Assembly (NCBI GenBank): GCA_016926985.1
Contig: JAFGNO010000027.1
Coordinates: 1-19,783 of the forward strand
Source of the DNA: Anaerolineae bacterium
GTDB taxonomy: Bacteria; Chloroflexota; Anaerolineae; Aggregatilineales; UBA3940
Direction: 5' to 3'
Length of the DNA: 19,783 nt
In this document: positions 1 to 6,766 of the stretch, piece by piece
How positions within the stretch are numbered: position 1 is the stretch's first letter
Layout of the letters: every line of letters begins with the position of its first letter
The notes under the pieces: model-generated
Databases searched by the model: none
What the model was told of the DNA's origin: nothing
The model's input: the letters and a program-made list of their open reading frames with translations, nothing else
Made by a program: the position numbers and the translations under genes

Positions 1-422
1 ACTATATGGACTGCATGGGGGTTCACTTCAATGCTGGCGCAACCTCACCGGATGCGACCACCGGTCACCCGGCAGACAGCAACGGTCACTATACCTGGTA
101 CTTCTGGCCGACCTACAACCTCTATACCGAAACGTTCCCCAATACGCCGCTGTGCTACACCGAGCTGGGGATCGTCTCACCGGAGGGGTATGGCGCGGCG
201 CCGCCCGACTTCTGGTGGAGTGGGGACACGTCAGTGGCTGAACATGCTGAATGGCTGGGCCGCGCGGCCCGTTTGCTCCGCGACTCCGGTAAGGTTCGGT
301 TGATGATTGTCTTCAACGTTGACCTTACCTCCTATACAGCAGACCCGCAGGCCGGGTATGCGATACTGCGTGCAGATGGGACCTGTCCTGCCTGCGAGAA
401 GCTCAATCAGGCGATGCACTAA
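1..422 (+). CDS. C-terminal part of a glycoside-hydrolase-like TIM-barrel protein (5' end outside window)
   Basis: This frame is open to the left edge, so only the last ~139 residues are present. The ATG at 6 has no ribosome binding site in view and is probably internal. The remnant is rich in aromatic residues. It contains a YTELG segment, a PEGYG segment, an FWW patch, a helix with SVAEHAEWL, then RLMIVFNVD and a final CPAC pair near the end. This pattern resembles the C-terminal strands of cellulase-superfamily TIM barrels that Chloroflexota often carry on secreted, LysM- or repeat-bearing proteins; YTELG would hold the second catalytic-type Glu. That family assignment is from memory of similar proteins and cannot be proved from this fragment. 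The gene ends at a TAA and is followed within 10 bases by a strong terminator, so it is not co-transcribed with the amylase-type gene downstream. Confidence 0.6.
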   Translation, partial: YMDCMGVHFNAGATSPDATTGHPADSNGHYTWYFWPTYNLYTETFPNTPLCYTELGIVSPEGYGAAPPDFWWSGDTSVAEHAEWLGRAARLLRDSGKVRLMIVFNVDLTSYTADPQAGYAILRADGTCPACEKLNQAMH

Positions 423-430
423 TTGCTCCT

Positions 431-461
431 AAAAAGGGGCGGGTTTATCCCGCCCCTTTTT
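431..461. terminator. Strong, bidirectional-looking intrinsic terminator
   Basis: A perfect 13-bp inverted repeat (431-443 with 449-461) has a 5-base TTTAT loop. Its core is GGGGCGGG/CCCGCCCC, flanked by A5 on the left and T5 on the right, so both strands give a GC-rich hairpin followed by a U tract. It lies 9 bases after the stop of the upstream partial gene and insulates the GH13 gene. Confidence 0.93.
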
Positions 462-469
462 AATTTTCG

Positions 470-478
470 TGGTATGCT
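470..478 (+). promoter_or_regulatory. Possible extended -10 promoter for the GH13 gene
   Basis: TG-G-TATGCT (470-478) matches an extended -10 element. It lies just after the terminator and about 30 bases before the ATG at 509. No convincing -35 is visible because the terminator stem occupies that space. The placement is logical, since a new transcript must start here, but the sequence match is modest. Confidence 0.4.
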
Positions 479-508
479 GTAATCCTCATTTGCACAGAAA
501 GGCTCCAT

Positions 509-1915
509 ATGCGTCTACCAATCCAACCAGCTTCCTGGATCCCTGATTGGGCGCGCCGTGCTGTGTTTTACCATATCTACCCGCTGGGTTTCTTTGGTGC
601 GCCTTCCCATAACGACCATACTGAAGATCGCCATTATCGCCTGGCCCGTCTCCGTGATTGGTATGATCACCTGCGGCAGCTTGGTGTGACGGCGATTTAC
701 TTTGGACCCCTCTTTGAAAGTTCATCGCATGGGTATGATACGGCAGATTATTTTGTCATTGATCGCCGCCTGGGGGGCAACGAGTTGTTCCAGCAGATTG
801 TGGGCGAACTGCATGACCGGGGTATCCGTCTGATACTGGATGGCGTGTTTAATCATACCGGGCGGGATTTCTTCGCCTTCCGCGATATCCTGCAAAATGG
901 GCGCGATTCGCGTTATGTCGACTGGTACAGGATCAACTGGGCGGGCAATAACCGCTATCAGGATGGGTTTACCTATGAAGCCTGGGAAGGACACCAGTCG
1001 CTTCCCAAGCTCAATATTGAAAACCCGGAGGTCAGAAACTACATACTGGAAGTGGCCCGTATGTGGCTGGGAGATATGGGGGCCGACGGCTGGCGGCTGG
1101 ATGTGGCCTATGAGATTGATCCATCGTTCTGGTGGGAGTTTCGCCGCGCCTGTGATGAGGCTCGTCCCGATTCCTTCCTGGTCGGGGAACTCCTTCACGG
1201 CGATTTGCGGAAGTGGGTTGCGCCAGATCTGCTCCACGCGGCGACCAACTACCAGCTTTATAAGCCAATCTGGAGCTCTTTGAACTCCGCCAATTTCTGG
1301 GAATTAAAAGCCAATCTCGATCGAGCTTTTCACAGTGAATGGGGATTGTACAGGAATATTGGCATGATGAATTTCCTGGGCAATCACGACGTGACGCGCA
1401 TCCTCTCTCAACTTGAAGATGCGCGGCATATTTACCCGGCCATGCTGCTGCTGATGACTCTTCCCGGCATTCCCTGTCTCTACTATGGCGATGAGACCGG
1501 TATGACCGGACGCAAAGAAGACGGCGATGGGGCACTGCGCCAGCCTATGCCCGGCGCCGGGGAGACATGGCCGGATCCAGACCGTTATATATTCGAAGCC
1601 CTGAAGAGGTTGTCCGCGGTCAGGAATGCCCACCCCTCTTTGGTTTATGGCACTTATTCGTCTCTTGAAGCAGGCCCCACGGTGCTGGGCTTTCTCCGCC
1701 AGCACAGCATGGAAGTTGCGGTTGTTGTGGTCAATTCAGGGAAGGAACCGGCATCACTGCGGGTTGCGGTCGGGCGCGAGGGGATTCAGGATGGTACAGT
1801 TTTTCGCGATGCGCTGAATCCTGACGATCAGCGCTTTGCTGTTCACAGTGGCAGCCTCCAGGTCGAGTCGATTTACCCGGGCTGGGGCCGCGTGTTGATT
1901 GCAAATGGGGGTTAA
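509..1915 (+). CDS. GH13 alpha-amylase family glycoside hydrolase
   Basis: 468-residue enzyme expected to hydrolyse or transfer alpha-1,4/1,6-glucosidic bonds in maltodextrin-type substrates. All four GH13 signature regions are visible: DGVFNHT (111-117), GWRLDVAYE (194-202) with the nucleophile Asp198, LVGEL with the acid/base Glu227, and FLGNHD with the transition-state Asp294. A C-terminal beta-sandwich (domain C) follows from about residue 400. There is no signal peptide, so it is predicted cytosolic, as for neopullulanase/cyclomaltodextrinase-type enzymes acting on imported oligosaccharides. Exact specificity (maltogenic amylase, cyclomaltodextrinase or oligo-1,6-glucosidase) cannot be read from the motifs, and the N-terminal starch-binding domain typical of neopullulanases is absent. 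The start at 509 is preceded by AGAAAGG at 496-502. The next gene begins 4 bases after the stop. Confidence 0.93.
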   Translation: MRLPIQPASWIPDWARRAVFYHIYPLGFFGAPSHNDHTEDRHYRLARLRDWYDHLRQLGVTAIYFGPLFESSSHGYDTADYFVIDRRLGGNELFQQIVGELHDRGIRLILDGVFNHTGRDFFAFRDILQNGRDSRYVDWYRINWAGNNRYQDGFTYEAWEGHQSLPKLNIENPEVRNYILEVARMWLGDMGADGWRLDVAYEIDPSFWWEFRRACDEARPDSFLVGELLHGDLRKWVAPDLLHAATNYQLYKPIWSSLNSANFWELKANLDRAFHSEWGLYRNIGMMNFLGNHDVTRILSQLEDARHIYPAMLLLMTLPGIPCLYYGDETGMTGRKEDGDGALRQPMPGAGETWPDPDRYIFEALKRLSAVRNAHPSLVYGTYSSLEAGPTVLGFLRQHSMEVAVVVVNSGKEPASLRVAVGREGIQDGTVFRDALNPDDQRFAVHSGSLQVESIYPGWGRVLIANGG

Positions 1916-1919
1916 CAGG

Positions 1920-2936
1920 ATGAGACGATATAGAGCTTTTGGGGCGATGGGTTTCCTTGTGCTTTCATTTACCATGGTATTGACTGCCTGTGGCAGCCAG
2001 CAGCAGGCTGAGAGCGCCGGTGAGGGAACCGCAGCAGTACAGCCCGCAGCCAGCGCAACACCGGAAGACGAGAATACGCCTGGCCTGCCCGATCCGAACT
2101 GGGGATTCAAACAGGTGTTAATCCTGGCCTTGAATACGCTGCCCCGCGATTACGAAGGGCTGGTCGGATTGATGGGCGATTCTTTTGAGGTCATGATCTG
2201 GTATGGCAATGGGGAACAGATGGCCCCGCCGGATGCTGTCGAAGCACTGCGCAGTGTTTTCCTCCCGCCTGAAAATGATAATCTGGCATTTTTTGAGCTG
2301 TATGAGATTGACGCCGACGCCCTGTTTGGCGGCAATCCATTTTTACTCTACCCCGTTGCCGACGACTTCCTGTATTCAACAGGGTGGGGAGAGGATGGCA
2401 GAGGTGAGGTGTTGATTTATACTGGCCTCAAGACCGACGGGATGCACTACTGGCAGGGGATTCTGTATGCCAGTAATGGATTTGCTGCGACAGGCGCGCC
2501 AGTAGCCGATTGGGTTTCACTGCCGGAAGGGATATGCACCGACCTCCGCGATTCTGTATCAGAGGCGCTGGATGGCGCTGAGGCATCTCTTGACAACAAT
2601 GTGTTATTTGAGGATTACGTAACTGGCACATCTGGCACCGGCTGCCAGATTCTCGTTACCGGGACCGGCGTGGATTTTTCCGGGCATATGGATGTATTTG
2701 AGCAGCTGGATGTACTACTCCAGCAAATTGGCTGGACGCCGGACATGACCTACCGGGCCGATGGGCCAACTGGCACGGCTGGTGGATATCGCCGTGACAG
2801 CGGACTGCTGCTGCTGACTGTGATGTGGGAGCCGGCAGAAGAGGCAAACTGCCCGCAGGATCAGCCGATTTCTGCCTGCAACCTGGACCCGGACCAGATG
2901 CTGTACACCATCACCCTGTCCGGCGCCATGCAGTAA
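1920..2936 (+). CDS. Lipoprotein of unknown function
   Basis: 338-residue predicted lipoprotein. A basic N-terminus and hydrophobic stretch end in the lipobox LTAC with the lipidated Cys24, followed by a low-complexity stalk rich in Gln, Ala, Glu and Pro. The mature part has acidic and aromatic segments and four further cysteines (about 206, 242, 311 and 320). The last pair sits in a CPQDQPISAC segment before a final YTITLSG strand. I recall similar C-terminal segments in other Anaerolineae lipoproteins, but no named family. I chose the ATG at 1920 over the in-frame ATG at 1899: it has GGGGG at 1907-1911 eight bases upstream and puts the basic n-region at the start, whereas 1899 would overlap the GH13 gene. 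The 4-base gap implies co-transcription with the GH13 enzyme, though one protein is cytosolic and the other surface-exposed. Confidence 0.8.
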   Translation: MRRYRAFGAMGFLVLSFTMVLTACGSQQQAESAGEGTAAVQPAASATPEDENTPGLPDPNWGFKQVLILALNTLPRDYEGLVGLMGDSFEVMIWYGNGEQMAPPDAVEALRSVFLPPENDNLAFFELYEIDADALFGGNPFLLYPVADDFLYSTGWGEDGRGEVLIYTGLKTDGMHYWQGILYASNGFAATGAPVADWVSLPEGICTDLRDSVSEALDGAEASLDNNVLFEDYVTGTSGTGCQILVTGTGVDFSGHMDVFEQLDVLLQQIGWTPDMTYRADGPTGTAGGYRRDSGLLLLTVMWEPAEEANCPQDQPISACNLDPDQMLYTITLSGAMQ

Positions 2937-2951
2937 TAGACGAGACACAGC

Positions 2952-2981
2952 AACGGGGCAGCACTGTTTTGCTGCCCCGTT
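2952..2981. terminator. Hairpin between convergent genes, likely bidirectional transcription end
   Basis: An 11-bp perfect stem, AACGGGGCAGC (2952-2962) with GCTGCCCCGTT (2971-2981), has an 8-base loop. It lies 15 bases after the lipoprotein stop and 23 bases from the stop of the convergent minus-strand gene. No clear U tract follows on either strand, so efficiency as an intrinsic terminator is uncertain. Confidence 0.65.
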
Positions 2982-3004
2982 CAGGTTGATCGGTAGAGTA
3001 CGGA

Positions 3005-3748
3005 TCAGCCGAGAGCTTTGACCTGCAACCCCTTCTTTCGACGCCCAAAGAGCGAGGAGAGAATCCCGCCTGCCAGCACAATGGGTGAGCAGATCATCAT
3101 TGCGATCCCGCCAATGAATGCCGCCCGTGCGCCGCTCTTTATATGGTCAACCAGCTGCACCCGGTCCCCGCCAAACAGGCGATCAGGCACGATGCCGCCG
3201 CTGCTTGCCTTCTTCCCAACAACGGTAATCAGGTCGCCGTCAAAAAAACCCTGCGTGTGCAGTGCGCCGTCCCGCAGTGTGCGCCCGTTATATGTATCGG
3301 AATAGGAGCCTTGGCCATCGGTGATCACTTCGTGCAGGTTCCCGGCAACTGAGGCCCCGTTGTCGGCAACAGTTGCGATAGTGCCCCCGTCATAAGCAAT
3401 GGTTAATGCGGGAATCTGCGATTCAACATGAGTCCAGCTTCCATCTGGCTCATCTTCGTTGTCGCTGGGCGGGCTGACATCCCAGCGTTTGGTCTCATAG
3501 GCTACAAAACCGTCTGCCAGCAGCCGGTCATTACCCTCCAGGGTGCCGGTAAGGGCTATCAGGGTCCCCGATGACGCAGCCTGCACCTCGGAAAGGCTGA
3601 GTTCGGGCAGGTTCTGGACCCTGCGCCATTCCGCTGCTTGCTGTGGTGAGATCACAAATGCAAGAAATGCACCAAACGCCAGCAGGCATATCGCGCCAAT
3701 CACAGCAGCTACTGTCCCACTGATGCGCTCTCTGATTCGTGAAAACAT
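3005..3748 (-). CDS. Two-helix membrane protein, possibly GIDE-like
   Basis: 247-residue protein with a transmembrane helix near the N-terminus (about 11-33) and a second near the C-terminus (about 208-232), ending in a basic RRKK tail. The roughly 170-residue middle part would lie on the extracytoplasmic side. It is rich in Gly, Ser, Thr and Asp, starts with a TLIALTGTLEG strand and has a LITVVGKK strand close to the second helix. This architecture (short helix, OB-like beta domain that begins with G-T-L/V strands, second helix) resembles GIDE-type membrane proteins, but I see no diagnostic residues and treat the family as tentative. The start has an excellent GGGAGAAGG ribosome site a few bases upstream. 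The gene stands alone, divergent from the cobalamin-binding gene and convergent with the lipoprotein gene. Confidence 0.75.
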   Translation of the reverse strand: MFSRIRERISGTVAAVIGAICLLAFGAFLAFVISPQQAAEWRRVQNLPELSLSEVQAASSGTLIALTGTLEGNDRLLADGFVAYETKRWDVSPPSDNEDEPDGSWTHVESQIPALTIAYDGGTIATVADNGASVAGNLHEVITDGQGSYSDTYNGRTLRDGALHTQGFFDGDLITVVGKKASSGGIVPDRLFGGDRVQLVDHIKSGARAAFIGGIAMMICSPIVLAGGILSSLFGRRKKGLQVKALG

Positions 3749-3882
3749 TGCCTTCTCCCGTATATATGAGCAGATGGTATGGGTGTACGGTCAATATTAC
3801 CACAGAACACGGCTTCATGAGATTAGGCAGGGCGCCGCCAGTTGGGACCGGGCAGGCCCGTGTGAGCATGGGCCACTTGTCA

Positions 3883-3912
3883 TTGTCCATCTGCCGGCCT
3901 TTCGCGTATAAT
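3883..3912 (+). promoter_or_regulatory. Sigma70-type promoter for the B12-binding/MeaB/PRPP synthetase operon
   Basis: TTGTCC (3883-3888) and a perfect TATAAT (3907-3912) are separated by 18 bases. The predicted start point near 3919 leaves a short leader that contains AAGGAGGT (3934-3941), a full match to the anti-Shine-Dalgarno core, 10 bases before the ATG at 3952. Confidence 0.7.
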
Positions 3913-3951
3913 TTTCCTGGATAACGGTGAAAGAAGGAGGTCCGCATCCTC

Positions 3952-4356
3952 ATGACCGATCGAAAAATCCGTGTGTTGATTGCGAAACCTGGCCTTGATG
4001 GACATGATCGCGGCGCGAAAGTCGTTGCCCGTGCCCTGCGCGATGCTGGGATGGAGGTTATCTACACTGGCCTTCGCCAGACGCCGGAGATGATCGCTGA
4101 GGCGGCGCTTCAAGAGGATGTAGATTGTATTGGCCTCAGCATTTTATCCGGGGCGCATATGGCACTGGTTCCACGCATTCTGGAGGTGCTGGAAGAGTAC
4201 GAGATGACCGGGATCCCGGTTGTGCTTGGAGGGATCATCCCGGATGAAGACGTTGCCGCCCTCAAAGAATTGGGAGTGACCGAGGTGTTTGGTCCTGGTG
4301 CCATAACCGTGGATATTGTCCAGGTGATTCAGAAAGCGGTGGCAGCAAGGGAATAA
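3952..4356 (+). CDS. Stand-alone cobalamin (B12)-binding protein, methylmalonyl-CoA mutase C-terminal-domain type
   Basis: 134-residue Rossmann-like protein that covers only the B12-binding domain of acyl-CoA mutases. The three base-off/His-on signatures are present: DGHDRG (16-21) with the cobalt-ligand His18, the SIL of LSILSG (63-65) and the GG of LGGIIP (93-94), which receive the dimethylbenzimidazole tail. In two-piece mutases this subunit binds adenosylcobalamin and pairs with a separate catalytic (alpha) subunit that interconverts methylmalonyl-CoA and succinyl-CoA, or ethylmalonyl- or isobutyryl-CoA analogues. No catalytic subunit is in the window. The next gene encodes the MeaB-type chaperone, only 2 bases downstream, which supports the mutase assignment. 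A perfect Shine-Dalgarno sequence suggests strong translation. Which acyl-CoA is the substrate cannot be told from this domain. Confidence 0.93.
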   Translation: MTDRKIRVLIAKPGLDGHDRGAKVVARALRDAGMEVIYTGLRQTPEMIAEAALQEDVDCIGLSILSGAHMALVPRILEVLEEYEMTGIPVVLGGIIPDEDVAALKELGVTEVFGPGAITVDIVQVIQKAVAARE

Positions 4357-4358
4357 CA

Positions 4359-5363
4359 ATGACGCTGGTCAAGGAGCTGTTATCAGGGAGCAAACGGGCG
4401 CTTGCCCGGGTGATCTCCCAGGTAGAAAATGATGCGCCAGCCGCCCACGAAGCGCTGGCAGCATTATTTCCCCACACTGGTCATGCACACCTGGTTGGAG
4501 TGACAGGTGCGCCCGGCACCGGGAAATCCACGCTGGTAAACTGTCTGACAATGGCCTTTCGGGAGCGCGGCGACTCGGTTGGGATCGTTGCTATTGACCC
4601 GACCAGCCCCTATTCCGGGGGAGCTATACTTGGCGACCGGATCCGGATGCGCGATCTCTCTGGAGACAGCGGGGTCTTTATACGCAGTATGGCAAGCCGG
4701 GGAAGCCTGGGCGGGATAGCGCGGAAAACAGCCGATGTTGTGAAGGTGATGGATGCAGCCGGGTTTGACATTGTGGTGATTGAGACAGTTGGCGCCGGGC
4801 AGTCGGAAATCGAAATTGCCCGCCTTGCGCAAACGGTCCTGGTCGTGGAGGCCCCTGGTCTTGGTGATGATATCCAGGCCTTTAAAGCGGGGATTCTGGA
4901 AATTGCCGATATCCTGGTGGTTAACAAGGCAGACGATCCCCGTGCTGGCAATACTGAGCGTGCCCTAAAAGGGATGCTTGAACTGGCTGATGGACGGCAT
5001 GTAGAGCAGATGATCTGGCATCACGGTATGCTGATAGCTGCTGCTATGCCTGCTGGCAGCAGCACCGATGAGAGCTGGCAGGTGCCCATCCATCTTACTA
5101 ACGCCATATCAGGTGATGGGGTAACAGCGCTGGTTAATGAGATATACAATCACCGGGCTTATCTGAATGAAAGCGGCGAGCTATCCCGTCGAACCTATGC
5201 GCGGGTGGCGGCTGAACTGGATTTGCAGCTGCGCGAACACCTGATGCGGCGGCTGCTGAAGGGGGTGGATATTGAAAGGCTGCAAAGCCTGATCGTGGAG
5301 GTGGCTTCGCGGAGAACAGCCCCTCACCAGGCAGTGGAAACCCTGCTGGATCACTGTGAATGA
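4359..5363 (+). CDS. meaB: MeaB/ArgK-type GTPase, acyl-CoA mutase chaperone
   Basis: 334-residue G3E-family P-loop GTPase. In this family the protein gates delivery of adenosylcobalamin to methylmalonyl-CoA mutase and removes inactivated cofactor, using GTP hydrolysis. Visible motifs are the Walker A GAPGTGKST (50-58), the family-specific DPTSPYSGGAILGDRIRM stretch (80-97), ETVGAGQSE (141-149) corresponding to the G3/switch region, a GDDIQAFKAG segment (168-177) and the base-specificity motif NKAD (188-191). A helical C-terminal part (about 265-334) matches the dimerisation region of MeaB. Length is normal for the family. It starts 2 bases after the B12-binding subunit, so the two are expected to be co-translated. 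The frame also ends in an ATGA that overlaps a possible upstream start of the PRPP synthetase gene. Confidence 0.95.
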   Translation: MTLVKELLSGSKRALARVISQVENDAPAAHEALAALFPHTGHAHLVGVTGAPGTGKSTLVNCLTMAFRERGDSVGIVAIDPTSPYSGGAILGDRIRMRDLSGDSGVFIRSMASRGSLGGIARKTADVVKVMDAAGFDIVVIETVGAGQSEIEIARLAQTVLVVEAPGLGDDIQAFKAGILEIADILVVNKADDPRAGNTERALKGMLELADGRHVEQMIWHHGMLIAAAMPAGSSTDESWQVPIHLTNAISGDGVTALVNEIYNHRAYLNESGELSRRTYARVAAELDLQLREHLMRRLLKGVDIERLQSLIVEVASRRTAPHQAVETLLDHCE

Positions 5364-5380
5364 GTGCAGAGGAGTTTTGG

Positions 5381-6364
5381 ATGACGCGCGTTCCAGGAAT
5401 GTATGGGGATATTAAACTCATTGCCGGCACAGCATGTCCCCGGCTCTCGCAGGAAATATCCGACTATCTGACATCGGCCTGCAAAACCCCGGTACCCTTG
5501 CTTGATTGTAATATCCGAAAATTCACCAATGACAATATTTATGTCAGCCTGGGCGAGAGTGTTCGCGGGCAGGATGTTTATATCATCCAGACCACGTCTA
5601 TCCCCGTCAATGATAACCTGATGGAACTGCTGATCACACTGGATGCGGTACGCCGGGATTCTGCCGGGCGAATTACGGCTGTTATCCCCTACCTAGCCTA
5701 TGCCCGCACCGATAAAAAGGACTACCCACGCACGCCTATTACTGCGCGTCTTGTTGCGGATATGATTCAGGATGCCGGGGCTGACCGGTACATGACCATC
5801 GACCTTCACGCCGGGCAGATACAGGGATTCTTCACGGTGCCAGGTGATGTGCTCACTGCTGCCCATCTCCTGCGGGAGTATGTTGTTACGAATGTGCTGC
5901 GTGACAACCTGGTCGTTTGCACCATGGACCTGGGGTTTGCCAAGGGAGGTCGCAACTGGGCACGGGATCTGGATGTGCCGCTGGCCTTCATTGAGAAACA
6001 GCGTAGTGATACGATAACCCGCGCCAGGTCGCTGATTGGTGAAGTTGCCGGGCGTGATGTCCTGCTGGTGGATGACGAGATTGATACGGCTGGTTCACTC
6101 ATCCAGGCTGTTAACCTGCTGGATGAGAAGGGGGCGCAGGCCATCACGGTTGTCTTCACACATGCCATGTTCTCTGGCCCGGCCTTTGAGCGGATTGACG
6201 CTGTTGCAGACCGTATCCGTGAATTTATCTTTACCAACACTATCCCGCAACCCCCTGAGAAACTGCTGCCCAATATGACAGTGATCTCGGTTGCCGGGCT
6301 GCTTGGAGAAGTGATCCGCAGAGCCCATTCAGGGCAGTCGGTTGGTGAAATGTTCAATGAGTAG
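5381..6364 (+). CDS. prs: Ribose-phosphate pyrophosphokinase (PRPP synthetase)
   Basis: 327-residue enzyme that transfers pyrophosphate from ATP to ribose 5-phosphate, giving PRPP for nucleotide, His, Trp and NAD synthesis. Visible features, numbered from this start, are an IPYLAYARTD segment (102-111), DLHAGQIQGFF (141-151) with the metal and ribose-phosphate site residues, an EKQR catalytic-loop start with Lys206 and Arg208, the PRPP-binding loop DVLLVDDEIDTAGS (226-239), and a SGPAFERI segment. Differences from the textbook enzyme include DLGFAK in place of the usual SPDxGG before the flexible loop. I prefer the ATG at 5381 because AGAGGAG (5368-5374) lies 6 bases upstream. The in-frame ATG at 5360, which would overlap the meaB stop as ATGA, has no ribosome site. 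The gene is the third of the operon. Confidence 0.92.
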   Translation: MTRVPGMYGDIKLIAGTACPRLSQEISDYLTSACKTPVPLLDCNIRKFTNDNIYVSLGESVRGQDVYIIQTTSIPVNDNLMELLITLDAVRRDSAGRITAVIPYLAYARTDKKDYPRTPITARLVADMIQDAGADRYMTIDLHAGQIQGFFTVPGDVLTAAHLLREYVVTNVLRDNLVVCTMDLGFAKGGRNWARDLDVPLAFIEKQRSDTITRARSLIGEVAGRDVLLVDDEIDTAGSLIQAVNLLDEKGAQAITVVFTHAMFSGPAFERIDAVADRIREFIFTNTIPQPPEKLLPNMTVISVAGLLGEVIRRAHSGQSVGEMFNE

Positions 6365-6376
6365 GAAGGTGGACTG

Positions 6377-6712
6377 ATGAGTTTTGAGACAATTCTAAGT
6401 GTAATAGGCTGGGTTATTACCGGCGCGATTGCTGGTTATGTTGCCAGCCTGATCCTTCGCGTTGAGCGACAGGGGTGTTTCATCAATATCGGCATAGGAA
6501 TTGTGGGGGCTTTTGTTGGTGCGCTGATCATCAGGTTGGTGTTCCCGGCGCTGCTGACGCTGTTTGGCACCGGGCCGATTGCCGGTTTTTTTAATGCGAT
6601 GTTCCACGCGATTTTGGGATCGGTGATCCTGCTTGTCTTGTATGAGTTGATTGTCCCGGGGAAGCAGCTTGGCGTCCGGCGCAGGGAACGCAAATCCCGC
6701 CGTCGTCGTTAG
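6377..6712 (+). CDS. GlsB/YeaQ/YmgE-family small membrane protein
   Basis: 111-residue integral membrane protein with three predicted helices (about 6-28, 37-60 and 70-93). It has glycine-rich helix faces (GAIAGYVAS, GIGIVGAFVGAL) typical of the GlsB/YeaQ stress-associated membrane family, whose molecular role is not settled. It is longer than the usual ~82-90 residues because of a cytoplasmic tail that ends in a very basic RRRERKSRRRR stretch (101-111). It starts 12 bases after the PRPP synthetase stop with AGGAAGG (6363-6369) as ribosome site, so it is probably the last gene of that operon. I see no convincing terminator between it and the convergent pseudokinase gene; the 54-base gap holds only a weak CCGG-gcggg-CCGG dyad. 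Confidence 0.85.
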   Translation: MSFETILSVIGWVITGAIAGYVASLILRVERQGCFINIGIGIVGAFVGALIIRLVFPALLTLFGTGPIAGFFNAMFHAILGSVILLVLYELIVPGKQLGVRRRERKSRRRR

Positions 6713-6766
6713 AGGGCATGTCCCCGCTCAGAAACCGGGCGGGCCGGGTATAAGATGCCTGCCCTG

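Noticed and set aside
1899..1919. An ATG at 1899 as start of the lipoprotein gene
   Set aside because: It would overlap the GH13 gene, lacks a ribosome site and pushes the basic n-region of the signal peptide inward. The ATG at 1920 has GGGGG at good spacing.
6713..6766. A possible terminator between glsB-type and pseudokinase genes
   Set aside because: Only a short CCGG-gcggg-CCGG dyad and a distant imperfect match (AGGGCAT with ATGCCTGCCCT) are present, with no U tract. Not enough to call.
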